Origin: HGM13862 sp031553915
Lineage (GTDB): Bacteria > Bacillota > Dehalobacteriia > UBA4068
NCBI GenBank assembly: GCA_031553915.1
Contig: JAVBKT010000003.1
Location: 1 to 64,000 of the forward strand
Reading direction: 5' to 3'
Length of the DNA stretch: 64,000 nucleotides
The notes beneath the pieces are model-generated. The model was given only the letters and a program-made list of their open reading frames with translations, did not search any database and was not told the DNA's origin. Below are positions 51,206-60,419 of this stretch, one piece after another. The translations under genes were made by a program, and so were the position numbers. Within the stretch, counting starts at the first letter, position 1. Each line of letters begins with the position of its first letter.

Positions 51206-52060
51206 ATGAAAAAGTTATTGGTTATTATGCTTTGCTTGGCAATGGTTTTCGCTTTTGCCGCTTGCACCGAGGCGCCTGCTGATACTGACGGCGACGATGT
51301 TGTTGTTGATAGCGACGCGGCTTATATCCAGGATAAAGGCACTGTGGTTATTGGTATCACCATCTTTGAGCCGATGAACTACTATGACGAAAACAATGAG
51401 CTGATCGGTTTTGATACTGAATTTGCTGAAGCTGTTTTTGCCAAACTTGGCATTGAGCCTGTTTTTGAAGTAATCAACTGGGAAACCAAAGAAGTTGAAC
51501 TGAATGCCAAAACTCTTGATTGCCTTTGGAATGGCGTAACTGTAGACGATGAGCGCAGAGAGAATATGGCTTTTAGCAAATCTTACATCAAAAATATGCA
51601 AGCTGCGGTCATCAATGTTAGCAATAGTGAAAAATACATAGACCTGGCTAGCATGGCTGACGCGACTATCGTTGCCGAAGCTGGTTCTGCCGGTGAAAAA
51701 GCTGCTCAGACTGAAGCAGCCCTGGCTACTGCTAACTATATTCCTGTTCAGGCTCAAGCCTCTGCTTTGCTTGAAGTCAAAATGGGTACCGCTGACGTCG
51801 CATTCCTCGACTATGTTATGGCTAAAGCCTCTCTAACCGAAGCCAGTGACTATAGTGATTTGATGATCGTCCCTGGTGTTGAACTGGCTGTTGAGGAATA
51901 TGCAGTTGCTTTCCGGCTGAATAGTGACATGGTTGATCTCGTCAACCAGGCTATCGACGAATTGGTTGCTGACGGCACCTTGGCTGCTCTTGCTGAAAAA
52001 TATGGTCTTTCCGACCAATTGATTTTTAACCAAGTAGCTGATGACGAGACTGCCGAATAA
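51206..52060 (+). CDS. Polar amino-acid ABC transporter, substrate-binding lipoprotein
   Basis: 284 residues. Signal peptide with lipobox FAFAAC (Cys20), an Asp-rich linker, then an SBP_bac_3 domain (about 45-275). GTVVIGITIFEPMNYYDE, LIGFDTEFAEAVFAKLG, ETKEVELNAKTLDCLWNG and TVDDERRENMAFSKSYI follow the family closely. It captures a polar amino acid outside and hands it to the permease encoded 100 bp downstream. Ligand not determined. Confidence 0.93.
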   Translation: MKKLLVIMLCLAMVFAFAACTEAPADTDGDDVVVDSDAAYIQDKGTVVIGITIFEPMNYYDENNELIGFDTEFAEAVFAKLGIEPVFEVINWETKEVELNAKTLDCLWNGVTVDDERRENMAFSKSYIKNMQAAVINVSNSEKYIDLASMADATIVAEAGSAGEKAAQTEAALATANYIPVQAQASALLEVKMGTADVAFLDYVMAKASLTEASDYSDLMIVPGVELAVEEYAVAFRLNSDMVDLVNQAIDELVADGTLAALAEKYGLSDQLIFNQVADDETAE

Positions 52061-52166
52061 CTTCTAGCATTATATTAAAAAAATGTATTTGAACAAGTGA
52101 GGCAGCGAGGAAAAGTACTCTCTGCCTTGCTTGCTAATTACTAATTTTTACACTTGGGAAAATGAA

Positions 52167-52817
52167 ATGACTGCTCAAACTATCTTCTTTACCCTCTTAA
52201 ATGGGTTTGGAATGACACTGAAAATATTCTTTGCCACCTTGGCCTTTGCGCTTCCGCTAGGCCTTATTATTGCCTTTGGCTCTATGAGCCGTTTTGCTGT
52301 ACTCCGCTGGATCTCAAAAACATTTGTCTGGATCATCCGCGGCACCCCTTTGATGCTGCAGGTTATGATTGTCTTTTTTGCTCCTGTTTTGATTTTTGGC
52401 CCGGAATACAGATTCAATGTCCGCGAGATGGCGGTTATTATTGCTTTTATCATCAATTATGCGGCATACTTTTCAGAAATATACCGCGGTGGCATACAAG
52501 CTATTCCCAAAGGGCAATATGAAGCAGGACAAGTCCTGGGCATGACACGCATTCAAGTATTTTTTAAGGTGATTCTGCTCCAAGTAGTCAAAAGAATCAT
52601 GCCCCCCATGAGCAATGAAATTACCACCTTAGTCAAAGATACTGCCTTGGCACGGGTGATTGCTGCCAAAGAAATACTCTGGTATGCCTATGAAATGGCC
52701 AACAAAGGTTTAGTATGGCCACTGTTTTACTCAGGCATATTTTACCTTGTCTTTAATGGGATATTAGCAATTGTTTTTAGCTTTATCGAAAAGAAACTTT
52801 CTTATTTTAAGGTATAA
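52167..52817 (+). CDS. Polar amino-acid ABC transporter permease
   Basis: 216 residues from ATG 52167. Typical HisM/GlnP topology with about five helices. The coupling EAA-type loop is YEAGQVLGMTRIQVFFKVILLQ near residue 118. FVWIIRGTPLMLQVMIVFF near residue 55 is also conserved. No good ribosome site is visible; translation may couple with an upstream short frame. The ATP-binding gene starts 3 bp after it. Confidence 0.92.
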   Translation: MTAQTIFFTLLNGFGMTLKIFFATLAFALPLGLIIAFGSMSRFAVLRWISKTFVWIIRGTPLMLQVMIVFFAPVLIFGPEYRFNVREMAVIIAFIINYAAYFSEIYRGGIQAIPKGQYEAGQVLGMTRIQVFFKVILLQVVKRIMPPMSNEITTLVKDTALARVIAAKEILWYAYEMANKGLVWPLFYSGIFYLVFNGILAIVFSFIEKKLSYFKV

Positions 52818-52820
52818 ACT

Positions 52821-53603
52821 ATGTCTATTTTAGAAGTGAAAAATATTCACAAAAGTTTTGATGATACCAAGGTTTTACAGGGTATCAACTTTTCTCTGGA
52901 AAAGGGTGAAGTATTGGCGATTATCGGCGCATCCGGCAATGGCAAAACAACCTTGCTGCGCTGTCTCAACTTTTTGGAGCGTCCGGACCAGGGCGAAATC
53001 ATTGTTAACGGCGAACCCCTCTTCAATGCGCAGAATATTGACAGCCAAAACGAGAAAGTGATTCGTAAAAATCGCCTGCATTTTGGCCTGGTGTTTCAAA
53101 ATTTCAACCTCTTCCCGCAATATACTGCCCTAAAAAACGTCACACTGGCTGCGGAATTATTGGCAAAGGAATTGCCTGATTATAAAAGAAACAAACGCGC
53201 TATCCTGAATGATATACAGCAAAGGGGTTGCTCTTTGATGGAGCAGGTTGGTTTGGCTGATAAAATGAATCTTTATCCGCATCAGCTCTCCGGCGGACAG
53301 CAGCAAAGAGTGGCTATTGCCCGCGCCCTGGCGCTGAACCCGGATATTCTCTGCTTTGATGAGCCGACATCAGCCCTGGATCCAGAGCTGACCGGCGCTG
53401 TCTTAGAGGTTATTCGCTCGCTGGTTAATAAAGAGAACACGATGATCATTGTTACCCATGAGATGGCCTTTGCAGAGGAGATTGCTGACCGGATTATCTT
53501 TATAGATGAAGGAATGGTTATCGAGGACGGGCCGCCGGAGCAAATTTTTTGTCACCCGCAAGAAGAGAGGACTAAACAATTTTTGGCTCGTTACCGCGAA
53601 TAG
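52821..53603 (+). CDS. Polar amino-acid ABC transporter ATP-binding protein
   Basis: 260 residues, slightly longer than GlnQ because of an insertion near residues 110-135. Walker A GASGNGKTTLL, Q-loop VFQNFNLFP, signature LSGGQQQRVAIARA, Walker B ILCFDEPTSALDPE and H-loop VTHEM are intact. Completes the uptake operon. A terminator follows. Confidence 0.95.
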   Translation: MSILEVKNIHKSFDDTKVLQGINFSLEKGEVLAIIGASGNGKTTLLRCLNFLERPDQGEIIVNGEPLFNAQNIDSQNEKVIRKNRLHFGLVFQNFNLFPQYTALKNVTLAAELLAKELPDYKRNKRAILNDIQQRGCSLMEQVGLADKMNLYPHQLSGGQQQRVAIARALALNPDILCFDEPTSALDPELTGAVLEVIRSLVNKENTMIIVTHEMAFAEEIADRIIFIDEGMVIEDGPPEQIFCHPQEERTKQFLARYRE

Positions 53604-53618
53604 CAAATCATAAACCAT

Positions 53619-53656
53619 AAAGAACCCGCAAGTTGCTCTTGCTGGTTCTTTTTTTG
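53619..53656 (+). terminator. Terminator of the ABC transporter operon
   Basis: Stem AAGAACC...GCAAG / CTTGC...GGTTCTT followed by T7. Confidence 0.85.
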
Positions 53657-53835
53657 GTTCAGTATATAGCAAGGCCTGGTCCTGTCGGCAATTGCGGCTA
53701 TATATCTGTTGCATTTACAACCAGGCGCACTGATTCTCTGCACAGTGATCAGCAAATCATTTCAGCCCTGCGCCAGCTTTTGCGCTCAGTAATTTTCGCC
53801 TTTTCCCGCTGTGCGTCCTCCACCGGCAAAACTCT

Positions 53836-55428
53836 CTATTCTGCTTTTAATATCTGCTCGGCGCTGCGGATACCATCAACAGCAGCAGAGACAATTCCCC
53901 CGGCATAGCCTGCGCCCTCACCGCAGGGATAAAGGCCCTTGATGCTGATACTTTCCTGGTTGTGATCACGCAGGATGCGCAGCGGTGAAGAACTGCGTGT
54001 CTCAGGTCCGGTGAGCAGGGCGTCAGCATTGCTAAACCCGCGCAATTTCTGCTCCATTTGCATAATCCCCCGCCGCAGAGCTTGGGTAGCAAAGGCAGGC
54101 AAATACTCATCCGCCTGCACAAAGGCTGTACCAGGGCGATAAGTCGGCAAAACCTCACCGAATTGCGTAGATATGCGGCAATTGATAAAATCTTCCAGGC
54201 GTTGCACCGGCGCATAATAATTGCTGCCAGTGGCAATGAAGGCTTCTTTTTCGATCTGCCGTTGCAGCTCCATACCAGCCAAAGGATGGCTGCTGGCAAA
54301 ATCAGCAGGGCCTATTCCTACCAGCAGCGCGCTATTGGCATTCACGCCATCCCGCGCATATAAACTCATGCCATTGGTAGCAAGATGCCCCGGCTCAGAT
54401 GCGGCCGCCACCACGCTTCCCCCCGGGCACATGCAAAAACTATAGACACTGCGTCCGTTATCCAGATGTGCGGCCAGCTTATAGGTAGCAGCGCCTAGAG
54501 CAGGATGCTCCGCAAAAGCTCCATATTGGGCAGTATTTATCTCCCTTTGCAGGTGTTCTATTCGCAGGCCAATCGAAAACGCTTTTTGCACCATGGCAAT
54601 CTGTTTGGAAAAAAGCATTTCCATCGTATCGCGCGCGCTGTGGCCAATAGCCAGGATGATATGCTCGGAGCTGATCTCTATTGTGCCATCCGGCGTTATG
54701 GCGACAACCCCCTGGGCTTTGCCATCCTTAATCACGATATCTATCACCTGAGCAGAAAAGATAAATTTTCCGCCCAGGCTCTCAATTCTTTTACGCAGGC
54801 CAATTACGGTTTTTTGCAAACGGTCTGTGCCAATATGCGGCATGCTGTCATAGAGAATTTCCTCGGGCGCACCCGCTTGTACCAGCGTATTCAAAACCCT
54901 GCGTATTCTTGAATCATGCGTGCCGGTGGTTAATTTGCCATCAGAAAAAGTACCTGCGCCGCCCTCGCCAAACTGCACATTGGAAGAGGGATCCAGCTTT
55001 CCGCTAGCCCAAAAATGCTCCACATCCCTCTTGCGGGAGGAGATATCCTTGCCCCGCTCCAATATCAGCGGCTCTAACCCGGCCTCGGCCAGGGTCAGCG
55101 CGGCAAAAAGCCCTGCCGGGCCTGCGCCTACCACGATTGGCCTGGTTTTGAGCTTTGGCCGCAGTGTTGGCATCTGCTCTTGCGTTTGGCATAGGCTGAC
55201 GCCCTGATTCCCAAATCTGGCAGCAATATCAGCCTCTCCTCTGCTAAGGGAGATATCCACACTATAAACCAACTTGATCGCTGCCTTTTTTCTGGCATCT
55301 ATGGAGCGCCGGGCAATAGCAAAAGAGTGCACCAGCGCAGGCTTAATCTTTATTTTCTGGCAGGCTGCTTGTTGCAGCTCTTCTTCAGAATGGTCAAGCG
55401 GCATGATAATGCCGGTAATCCGCAGCAC
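53836..55428 (-). CDS. FAD-dependent oxidoreductase, COG2509 type
   Basis: 530 residues from GTG 55428, which has AAAAGGAG upstream; the longer frame lies inside the preceding gene. The N-terminal 80 residues form a small alpha/beta domain (SIDARKKAAIKLVYSVDI) typical of this family. The FAD motif VVGAGPAGLFAALTLAEAGL is near residue 90, and NVQFGEGGAGTFSDGKL near residue 145. The C-terminus GLYPCGEGAGYAGGIVSAAVDG binds FAD. Substrate unknown. It starts 2 bp after the BaiN-like gene stop and is coupled to it. Confidence 0.9.
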   Translation of the reverse strand: MLRITGIIMPLDHSEEELQQAACQKIKIKPALVHSFAIARRSIDARKKAAIKLVYSVDISLSRGEADIAARFGNQGVSLCQTQEQMPTLRPKLKTRPIVVGAGPAGLFAALTLAEAGLEPLILERGKDISSRKRDVEHFWASGKLDPSSNVQFGEGGAGTFSDGKLTTGTHDSRIRRVLNTLVQAGAPEEILYDSMPHIGTDRLQKTVIGLRKRIESLGGKFIFSAQVIDIVIKDGKAQGVVAITPDGTIEISSEHIILAIGHSARDTMEMLFSKQIAMVQKAFSIGLRIEHLQREINTAQYGAFAEHPALGAATYKLAAHLDNGRSVYSFCMCPGGSVVAAASEPGHLATNGMSLYARDGVNANSALLVGIGPADFASSHPLAGMELQRQIEKEAFIATGSNYYAPVQRLEDFINCRISTQFGEVLPTYRPGTAFVQADEYLPAFATQALRRGIMQMEQKLRGFSNADALLTGPETRSSSPLRILRDHNQESISIKGLYPCGEGAGYAGGIVSAAVDGIRSAEQILKAE

Positions 55429-55430
55429 AG

Positions 55431-56723
55431 TTACTCCTTTTCTGCGGACAATGAGGCTGCCGCGCCCCTGCCTGCCACTTTGCCTGAGCTCCAGGCCCAT
55501 TGCAGATTAAAGCCGCCGCAGCGTCCGTCAGCATCCAATACCTCACCGGCAGCAAAAAGCCCCGGCAAATTTTTCGACTGCAAGGTGTCCAGATCAAACC
55601 CTGATAAGAGCGCGCCGCCGGCAGTTGTCTGCGCATCGCTAAAGCGGCCCGCGGCTGCCGGGACAAAACGCCAATCCTTAATTGCCAGGCATATCCGCTC
55701 CAACATGGCCGCGGTGAGAGAGCTTACCGGCGCAGTGAGCGGCGCAATACCGCAGCTTTTCAGCAGCTGTCCGGCAATGCGCTTATGCAGCATCCCGGTC
55801 AAAAACTGTTCTAAAGGCAACTGCGCCTGATTTTGCCGCAGTGTTTGCAGACGGGTCAGAAGAGCTTCTGCTGACAGCTCCGGCAAAAGATCAATAGAGA
55901 TGGCTAGCAATGAACATTTCTTCCCCTGCACGCTATGCAAGGTATAAAACTCCCCCACCTCCCGCGAGAGATTAAAAACACAGATGCCGGACAGGCCTTC
56001 TTCGGTGAACTGAATCTCCCCCTCTTCGCTAAAGAGCGGCTGATCATCAGCGAGCAGTGTCACTTTTCCCAAGGCACGCACGCCTTTGAGTGCTTTGATA
56101 AAACTCTCCTGAACAGGAATGGGCGCCAGCGCCGGGAAAACAGGAGCAATGGGCTGGCCAAGAGCAGCCAGCAAAGCAAGTATGCTGCCATCTGAGCCGG
56201 TATGCGGCGCAGCTTTGCCGCCGCCGGTGACAATCACGCGGCGGGCAAAAAATGAGGCTGCACTGCCCTCTAGCTGGAAGCCGTCATCAACAGCTGTAAT
56301 TTTCTTGATCGTGGTATCGCAGATAGTGGTAATTCCCAGATAATCTGCCCTAATGCGCAGGCAATCCAGCACAGCAGAGGCTTGTCCATTGCGCGGGTAA
56401 ACCCGGCCTTCGTTTTCCTCGCGGCAAAATAGGCCAATGCTTTCAAAAAAAGCCAGGGTTTGCTCTACGGAAAAACAGTCCAGAATATGCTGAATAGCAG
56501 CTTGGTCATTACCGCCATAATAGCTGCTGTTGGCCGAAAGGTTGGTCAGATTGCAGCGGCCATTGCCGGAGGCAAGCAGCTTTTTCCCTACCCGCTGATT
56601 TTTCTCTACTATCACAACACTCGCGGCAGGAGCAGCCTGTTTTGCCTGAATGGCTGCCATCAAGCCTGCAGCCCCGCCGCCAATAATGGCAATATCGATA
56701 ATAGGAGGTGCTTTAATTGGCAT
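55431..56723 (-). CDS. BaiN/RdsA-family flavoprotein (HI0933-like)
   Basis: 430 residues. IAIIGGGAAGLMAAIQA binds FAD, KLLASGNGRCNLTN near residue 47 and VIVTGGGKAAPHTGSDGS near residue 165 are the HI0933-family blocks, and the C-terminus has GEVLDADGRCGGFNLQWAWSSG. Members reduce diverse substrates, such as bile acids in clostridia or are annotated as NAD(P)/FAD-dependent. It is the first gene of a two-flavoprotein operon. Confidence 0.92.
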   Translation of the reverse strand: MPIKAPPIIDIAIIGGGAAGLMAAIQAKQAAPAASVVIVEKNQRVGKKLLASGNGRCNLTNLSANSSYYGGNDQAAIQHILDCFSVEQTLAFFESIGLFCREENEGRVYPRNGQASAVLDCLRIRADYLGITTICDTTIKKITAVDDGFQLEGSAASFFARRVIVTGGGKAAPHTGSDGSILALLAALGQPIAPVFPALAPIPVQESFIKALKGVRALGKVTLLADDQPLFSEEGEIQFTEEGLSGICVFNLSREVGEFYTLHSVQGKKCSLLAISIDLLPELSAEALLTRLQTLRQNQAQLPLEQFLTGMLHKRIAGQLLKSCGIAPLTAPVSSLTAAMLERICLAIKDWRFVPAAAGRFSDAQTTAGGALLSGFDLDTLQSKNLPGLFAAGEVLDADGRCGGFNLQWAWSSGKVAGRGAAASLSAEKE

Positions 56724-56886
56724 TCTCTTCCTTCCCTCCTGAAAAAATTAACTCCTGTTTAGTATAGCGTATTCTGCCCGTTTAGGCAATTGATACATAC
56801 TTACCCTGCTACACCAAGAGACCCCGTTTTTTAAGCGGAGCCTCTTGGCCTAATTTTTATCTATGTTAGTAGAGCTTTTTTAGTTT

Positions 56887-58896
56887 TTATTGCACATTTT
56901 CGCAAAAGCGGTGCAGGATGGCTGCGGCCTGGGCGCGTGTGGCCAAGCCTTGCGGTTCAAGGTAGCCAGCCGTGTTTCCGGAAACAATATCTGCTCCACA
57001 AGCCCATTGGAAGGCAGAAACAGCATATTCGCTGATCTGCAAAGCATCGCTATAGCTCAAAATATTGGTGTTCTCGCCCACGGAGACGTCAATGCCTTTC
57101 CACTGGCAATAGCGGTAGAGAATCGTTACCAACTGCTCGCGGGTGACTGGTTGCTCCGGCTGGAAGAGACCGGCGCCAAAGCCTTGGACAATGCTATTTT
57201 CCGCGGCCCAGACAACCGCCTCTTTATACCAATCCTGGGTGAGATCAGTGAAGGGGTTGCTGGCTGTGGCCTTCGGTTCGCCTTCCATGCGCCAGAGGAT
57301 GGTGACCAGCATGGCACGGCTGAGCTCGATATTGGGCGCAAAGGCCGTGGCAGAAGTGCCGCTCATCAGGTCCTTCTCATGGACATAGCGCACATCGCTG
57401 TAGAACCAATCGCTGCTCTTAACATCGTTGAAGGGGTTGCTCCATTCTGTCGGGGTGGGGTCGTCCTTTTGGGGATCCTTCATGTTGATCGGCTCACCGC
57501 GGCCGCCATTATTACCTTGGGACGGTCCTTCTTGCGCAGAAACATCATCCAAAGCAATGCCATAACCATACTGAACTGTTCCTTCAAAGGCAATATAGTA
57601 ATCATCCGATGCATAGGGCAAGGAGATGGTTTCCTCTGTCCATTCCGCTATACTGTTAGTATAGGTAGCCAAGAGAACCCAATTCCCGGCAGCGGAAGTT
57701 TTGTAGTAAACCCTTAATTTATCCTGATCAGCGCCTTGCTCATAGACCCAAACCTCTTGGGTATGCCAAAACTTCAGCACCGGGTTTGTGAGACCGCTGA
57801 GATCCAGCCGGGGGGTAACCAATTTTACCACATCTGGAATAAATGTGCTATTTTTCAATAAGGCGTTATAACTGCCGGAGCGGGCAGCGGCGGGATTGCT
57901 GCCACCATTGCCTGTCGCCGTAATCCACTTAAGAGAGGCATTTCCGAAAACAGTTTCCTGTGTCCATAGCCAGGGGATTTCATTTTCTTCAAAGCCTTCC
58001 TGCCAGGGGAAGCTGCTGATGGCGCTTTGATCCCCTATGCCAACAGTTATACTTTCGCTGTAGAGACCTATACCAGCGCTGTTTTCTCCATAGACGGTAT
58101 AAGTATAATACCCTTCTGCGAGAATGGTGTCATCCGTCCATATTTCGCTAGCGCCAATAACAGGCATATTGATAGTATGGACCATTTCGCCATTGCGCAG
58201 AACAACAAGTGAAGTCAGCTCTGTTAATGCTTCCCCCTCTGCAGTCACAGCTGGATTAGTCCAGCTAAGATCGCAGGAAAGCGTGCCATCAGCATCCGGG
58301 GTGGCGGTGAATGCTGTCGGGACATCAGGTGCAGTGGCTGATATCACATGCAGTGCCACCAAATCATTTTCATTGCCGCTGATCTCATCCAAAGTGATTG
58401 TAAAAATATATATATTACCCGCCGCAAATAGATAATCATCACCACGACCCAGGGTCCCGGCTGCAATCCACATTATCCCCTCGATGGGAGCGGGGTTGGT
58501 AATACAATAGTCATAGGTACCCGCCGGGATATCTATGGCAATGGAATTGTTTAAAACGATATTTGTGGTAGCTAAAGCTCCATCCGCAGTAGTCGGGATT
58601 TTATAATCAAACTGATCATAAATGGCGCTAGAAACATCTTCGTTGCGGGATAGAGGACCAGTTGCCGGTATAGTTGTCCCATAAGTAGTGGCAGTAGAAT
58701 CCAGCAGCATCTGATAGCCGGTGCCGTCTCCCCACACATCACCGGCGGTGAGGATGATTCTGGCATAGTCCTCTTCAAGCGGATCTGCCAGAGCCGGTGC
58801 AGTCATAGCAAACAGCAGCGTTAAAATCAGCGCCAGGCTCAGCAGCAGTGAGAGGGCTTTGCGTCCCCCTGTTAATTGGTTCATTACTTTGTTCAT
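56887..58896 (-). CDS. Surface protein: gingipain-type modules plus three SLH repeats
   Basis: 669 residues. The signal peptide ends at PALA (about 37). Residues 38-180 resemble DUF2436 from gingipains: VWGDGTGYQMLLDS, and GTYDYCITNPAPIEG. A fibronectin-type-like region (about 190-285) follows, then a cleaved-adhesin/MAM-like jelly roll (about 293-455, WQEGFEENEIPWLW, VKLVTPRLDLSGL, YGIALDDVSA). The C-terminus holds three SLH repeats (about 490-665) that attach the protein to the wall. Probably an adhesin. No protease domain is present. Confidence 0.88.
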   Translation of the reverse strand: MNKVMNQLTGGRKALSLLLSLALILTLLFAMTAPALADPLEEDYARIILTAGDVWGDGTGYQMLLDSTATTYGTTIPATGPLSRNEDVSSAIYDQFDYKIPTTADGALATTNIVLNNSIAIDIPAGTYDYCITNPAPIEGIMWIAAGTLGRGDDYLFAAGNIYIFTITLDEISGNENDLVALHVISATAPDVPTAFTATPDADGTLSCDLSWTNPAVTAEGEALTELTSLVVLRNGEMVHTINMPVIGASEIWTDDTILAEGYYTYTVYGENSAGIGLYSESITVGIGDQSAISSFPWQEGFEENEIPWLWTQETVFGNASLKWITATGNGGSNPAAARSGSYNALLKNSTFIPDVVKLVTPRLDLSGLTNPVLKFWHTQEVWVYEQGADQDKLRVYYKTSAAGNWVLLATYTNSIAEWTEETISLPYASDDYYIAFEGTVQYGYGIALDDVSAQEGPSQGNNGGRGEPINMKDPQKDDPTPTEWSNPFNDVKSSDWFYSDVRYVHEKDLMSGTSATAFAPNIELSRAMLVTILWRMEGEPKATASNPFTDLTQDWYKEAVVWAAENSIVQGFGAGLFQPEQPVTREQLVTILYRYCQWKGIDVSVGENTNILSYSDALQISEYAVSAFQWACGADIVSGNTAGYLEPQGLATRAQAAAILHRFCENVQ

Positions 58897-58910
58897 AAAT
58901 TTCCCCCCTT

Positions 58911-58938
58911 TTTATAAGCATATAGCTGGTCGTATCAA
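58911..58938 (-). promoter_or_regulatory. Promoter of the SLH surface protein
   Basis: On the minus strand, TTGATA (58933-58938), a 16 bp spacer and TATAAA (58911-58916). GGGGGG precedes ATG 58896 as the ribosome site. The remaining bases to 59162 are AT-rich without a recognisable gene. Confidence 0.65.
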
Positions 58939-59162
58939 AAAAAAAGATAGCTAGATAAAACTGCAAATTGCAGTTTATTATATAGATATTTTTTATATTA
59001 TCAAAACAATGGTAAAAAAGCAAACAAAAATAATATTTACCACCAATTTTAAGCATGCAAAAACATCTCCAGCCGGCAGGCAAGAGGCCCTCGTCAAAAT
59101 CCTGGCTGCTTTACATTAGCGGAAGAAGCGTACTGCGCTAGTATGTCTTATTTCACTCCACA

Positions 59163-59198
59163 CAAAAAGCCCTCATACCATATCAGATATGAGGGCTT
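59163..59198 (-). terminator. Terminator of tRNA-Thr
   Basis: AAAGCCCTCATA / TATGAGGGCTTT stem followed by TTGTG on the minus strand, directly after the tRNA 3' end. Confidence 0.8.
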
Positions 59199-59274
59199 TG
59201 GAGCTCCCAACCAGATTTGAACTGGTGACCTCATCCTTACCAAGGATGCGCGCTACCGACTGCGCCATGGGAGC
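59199..59274 (-). tRNA. tRNA-Thr (anticodon GGU)
   Basis: 76 bases with encoded CCA. Acceptor GCTCCCA / TGGGAGC, D-arm GCGCAGTCGGTAGCGC, anticodon arm CATCC TTGGTAA GGATG with GGT at 34-36, T-arm ACCAG TTCAAAT CTGGT. Discriminator U73. All stems pair. It decodes ACC and ACU. Confidence 0.97.
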
Positions 59275-59366
59275 AAAATATTATTTTTTCTATTTTCTTA
59301 TATATCTTAGCAAATACGACAACTCAAAGAAGATATAAACATCGCAGCAGAAGTTATTATACAGGA

Positions 59367-59394
59367 TAAAACCTCTTTTGGCAAGAGGTTTTAC
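59367..59394 (-). terminator. Terminator of the 62-residue membrane-protein gene
   Basis: AAAACCTCTT TTGGC AAGAGGTTTT hairpin; the T-run works on either strand. Confidence 0.65.
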
Positions 59395-59428
59395 AAATTT
59401 ATTCTTCAATTATATTGCAACCGCATTC

Positions 59429-59617
59429 TCAGGAGAGCAGCGCGGATAAAAACAAGCCCAGCAGCGCTATGGCAATCCAGACGCTGGGGAAAATTAAAAC
59501 CTGGATCAGCAGCAGCAAAGCCACCAGCAGCAAAAGCATCTTACCAATATTACCAAAAAATGAAGTTTCCACTCTTTCACTTGTTGATTTTTTAAGTTTA
59601 GCAAAAAATTTTACCAA
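59429..59617 (-). CDS. 62-residue membrane protein, unknown
   Basis: Starts at TTG 59617 with GAAAGGAG about 12 bp upstream. A basic N-terminal third is followed by a hydrophobic stretch (about 27-60, MLLLLVALLLLIQVLIF and WIAIALLGLFLSALL) long enough for one or two helices. A terminator hairpin lies shortly after the stop, which supports a real gene. No family recognised. The weak start makes it uncertain. Confidence 0.5.
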   Translation of the reverse strand: MVKFFAKLKKSTSERVETSFFGNIGKMLLLLVALLLLIQVLIFPSVWIAIALLGLFLSALLS

Positions 59618-59750
59618 AAACCCGCAGCTCCTTTCGCTTTATCTCTCTTGTTTATAGCATATGTATAAACTTCCATTTATTGCCCTATTTATTTGCATTT
59701 ATTACATAATTACGCTACAATAAAGAAGAATATTGTGAAGGAGCCTGCTG

Positions 59751-60392
59751 ATGTCAGATAGCAAAAGGATAGCCCAAATTCTCCACATTCTGGAGCAAAC
59801 ATATGCAGGCAGTGAGTCCGCGCTCAAATTCGCTTCCGTATTTCAGCTGCTGGTAGCAGTCATCCTTTCTGCTCAGACTAATGATAATCAGGTGAACCGC
59901 ATCACAGACCGGCTCTTTCGCCAATATAGCGATGCCGCGGCCTTTGCCGCCCTTACCCCCGCGGAGCTGGAGCCGTTAATTAGCTCTTGCGGTTTATACA
60001 AAAATAAAGCAAAAAACATTATTGCCAGTGCGCAAAAGATCGTCAACGATTTTGACGGCAACGTGCCTAATAATAAAGAGCAGCTGATGCAGCTGCCAGG
60101 AGTGGGCGGGAAAACCGCCAATGTCATTCTGTCTGTTGGCTTTGGCATTCCTGCCTTGGCCGTAGACACGCATGTCTTCCGCGTATCCAACCGTCTGGGG
60201 CTGGTGCAAACAAAAACGCCGGAGCAAACAGAGCTGGCTCTCTGCCAGCTGATTCCGCAAAACAAATGGGGAGATGCTCATCACTGGCTGATCTGGCATG
60301 GGCGCAAAATTTGCGCAGCACGCAACCCCAAATGTGACCTTTGCCCCCTACAGGATTTATGTTCCTTCCGTAATAAAAGAGTTGCCATATAA
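59751..60392 (+). CDS. nth: Endonuclease III (DNA glycosylase/AP lyase)
   Basis: 213 residues, normal. Removes oxidised pyrimidines and nicks the strand. The helix-hairpin-helix LPGVGGKTANVIL carries the catalytic Lys near residue 120, and VDTHVFRVSNRLGL the Asp near residue 138. The [4Fe-4S] motif C-x6-C-x2-C-x5-C closes the protein (CAARNPKCDLCPLQDLC). GAAGGAG precedes the ATG. Followed by the S41 protease gene after 27 bp. Confidence 0.97.
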   Translation: MSDSKRIAQILHILEQTYAGSESALKFASVFQLLVAVILSAQTNDNQVNRITDRLFRQYSDAAAFAALTPAELEPLISSCGLYKNKAKNIIASAQKIVNDFDGNVPNNKEQLMQLPGVGGKTANVILSVGFGIPALAVDTHVFRVSNRLGLVQTKTPEQTELALCQLIPQNKWGDAHHWLIWHGRKICAARNPKCDLCPLQDLCSFRNKRVAI

Positions 60393-60419
60393 ATATCTTC
60401 TCCCCAGAAAGGAAGACCA

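Noticed and set aside
56816..56848. Hairpin after the SLH gene as a terminator
   Set aside because: The stem has mismatches and no T-run follows on the minus strand, so I did not list it.
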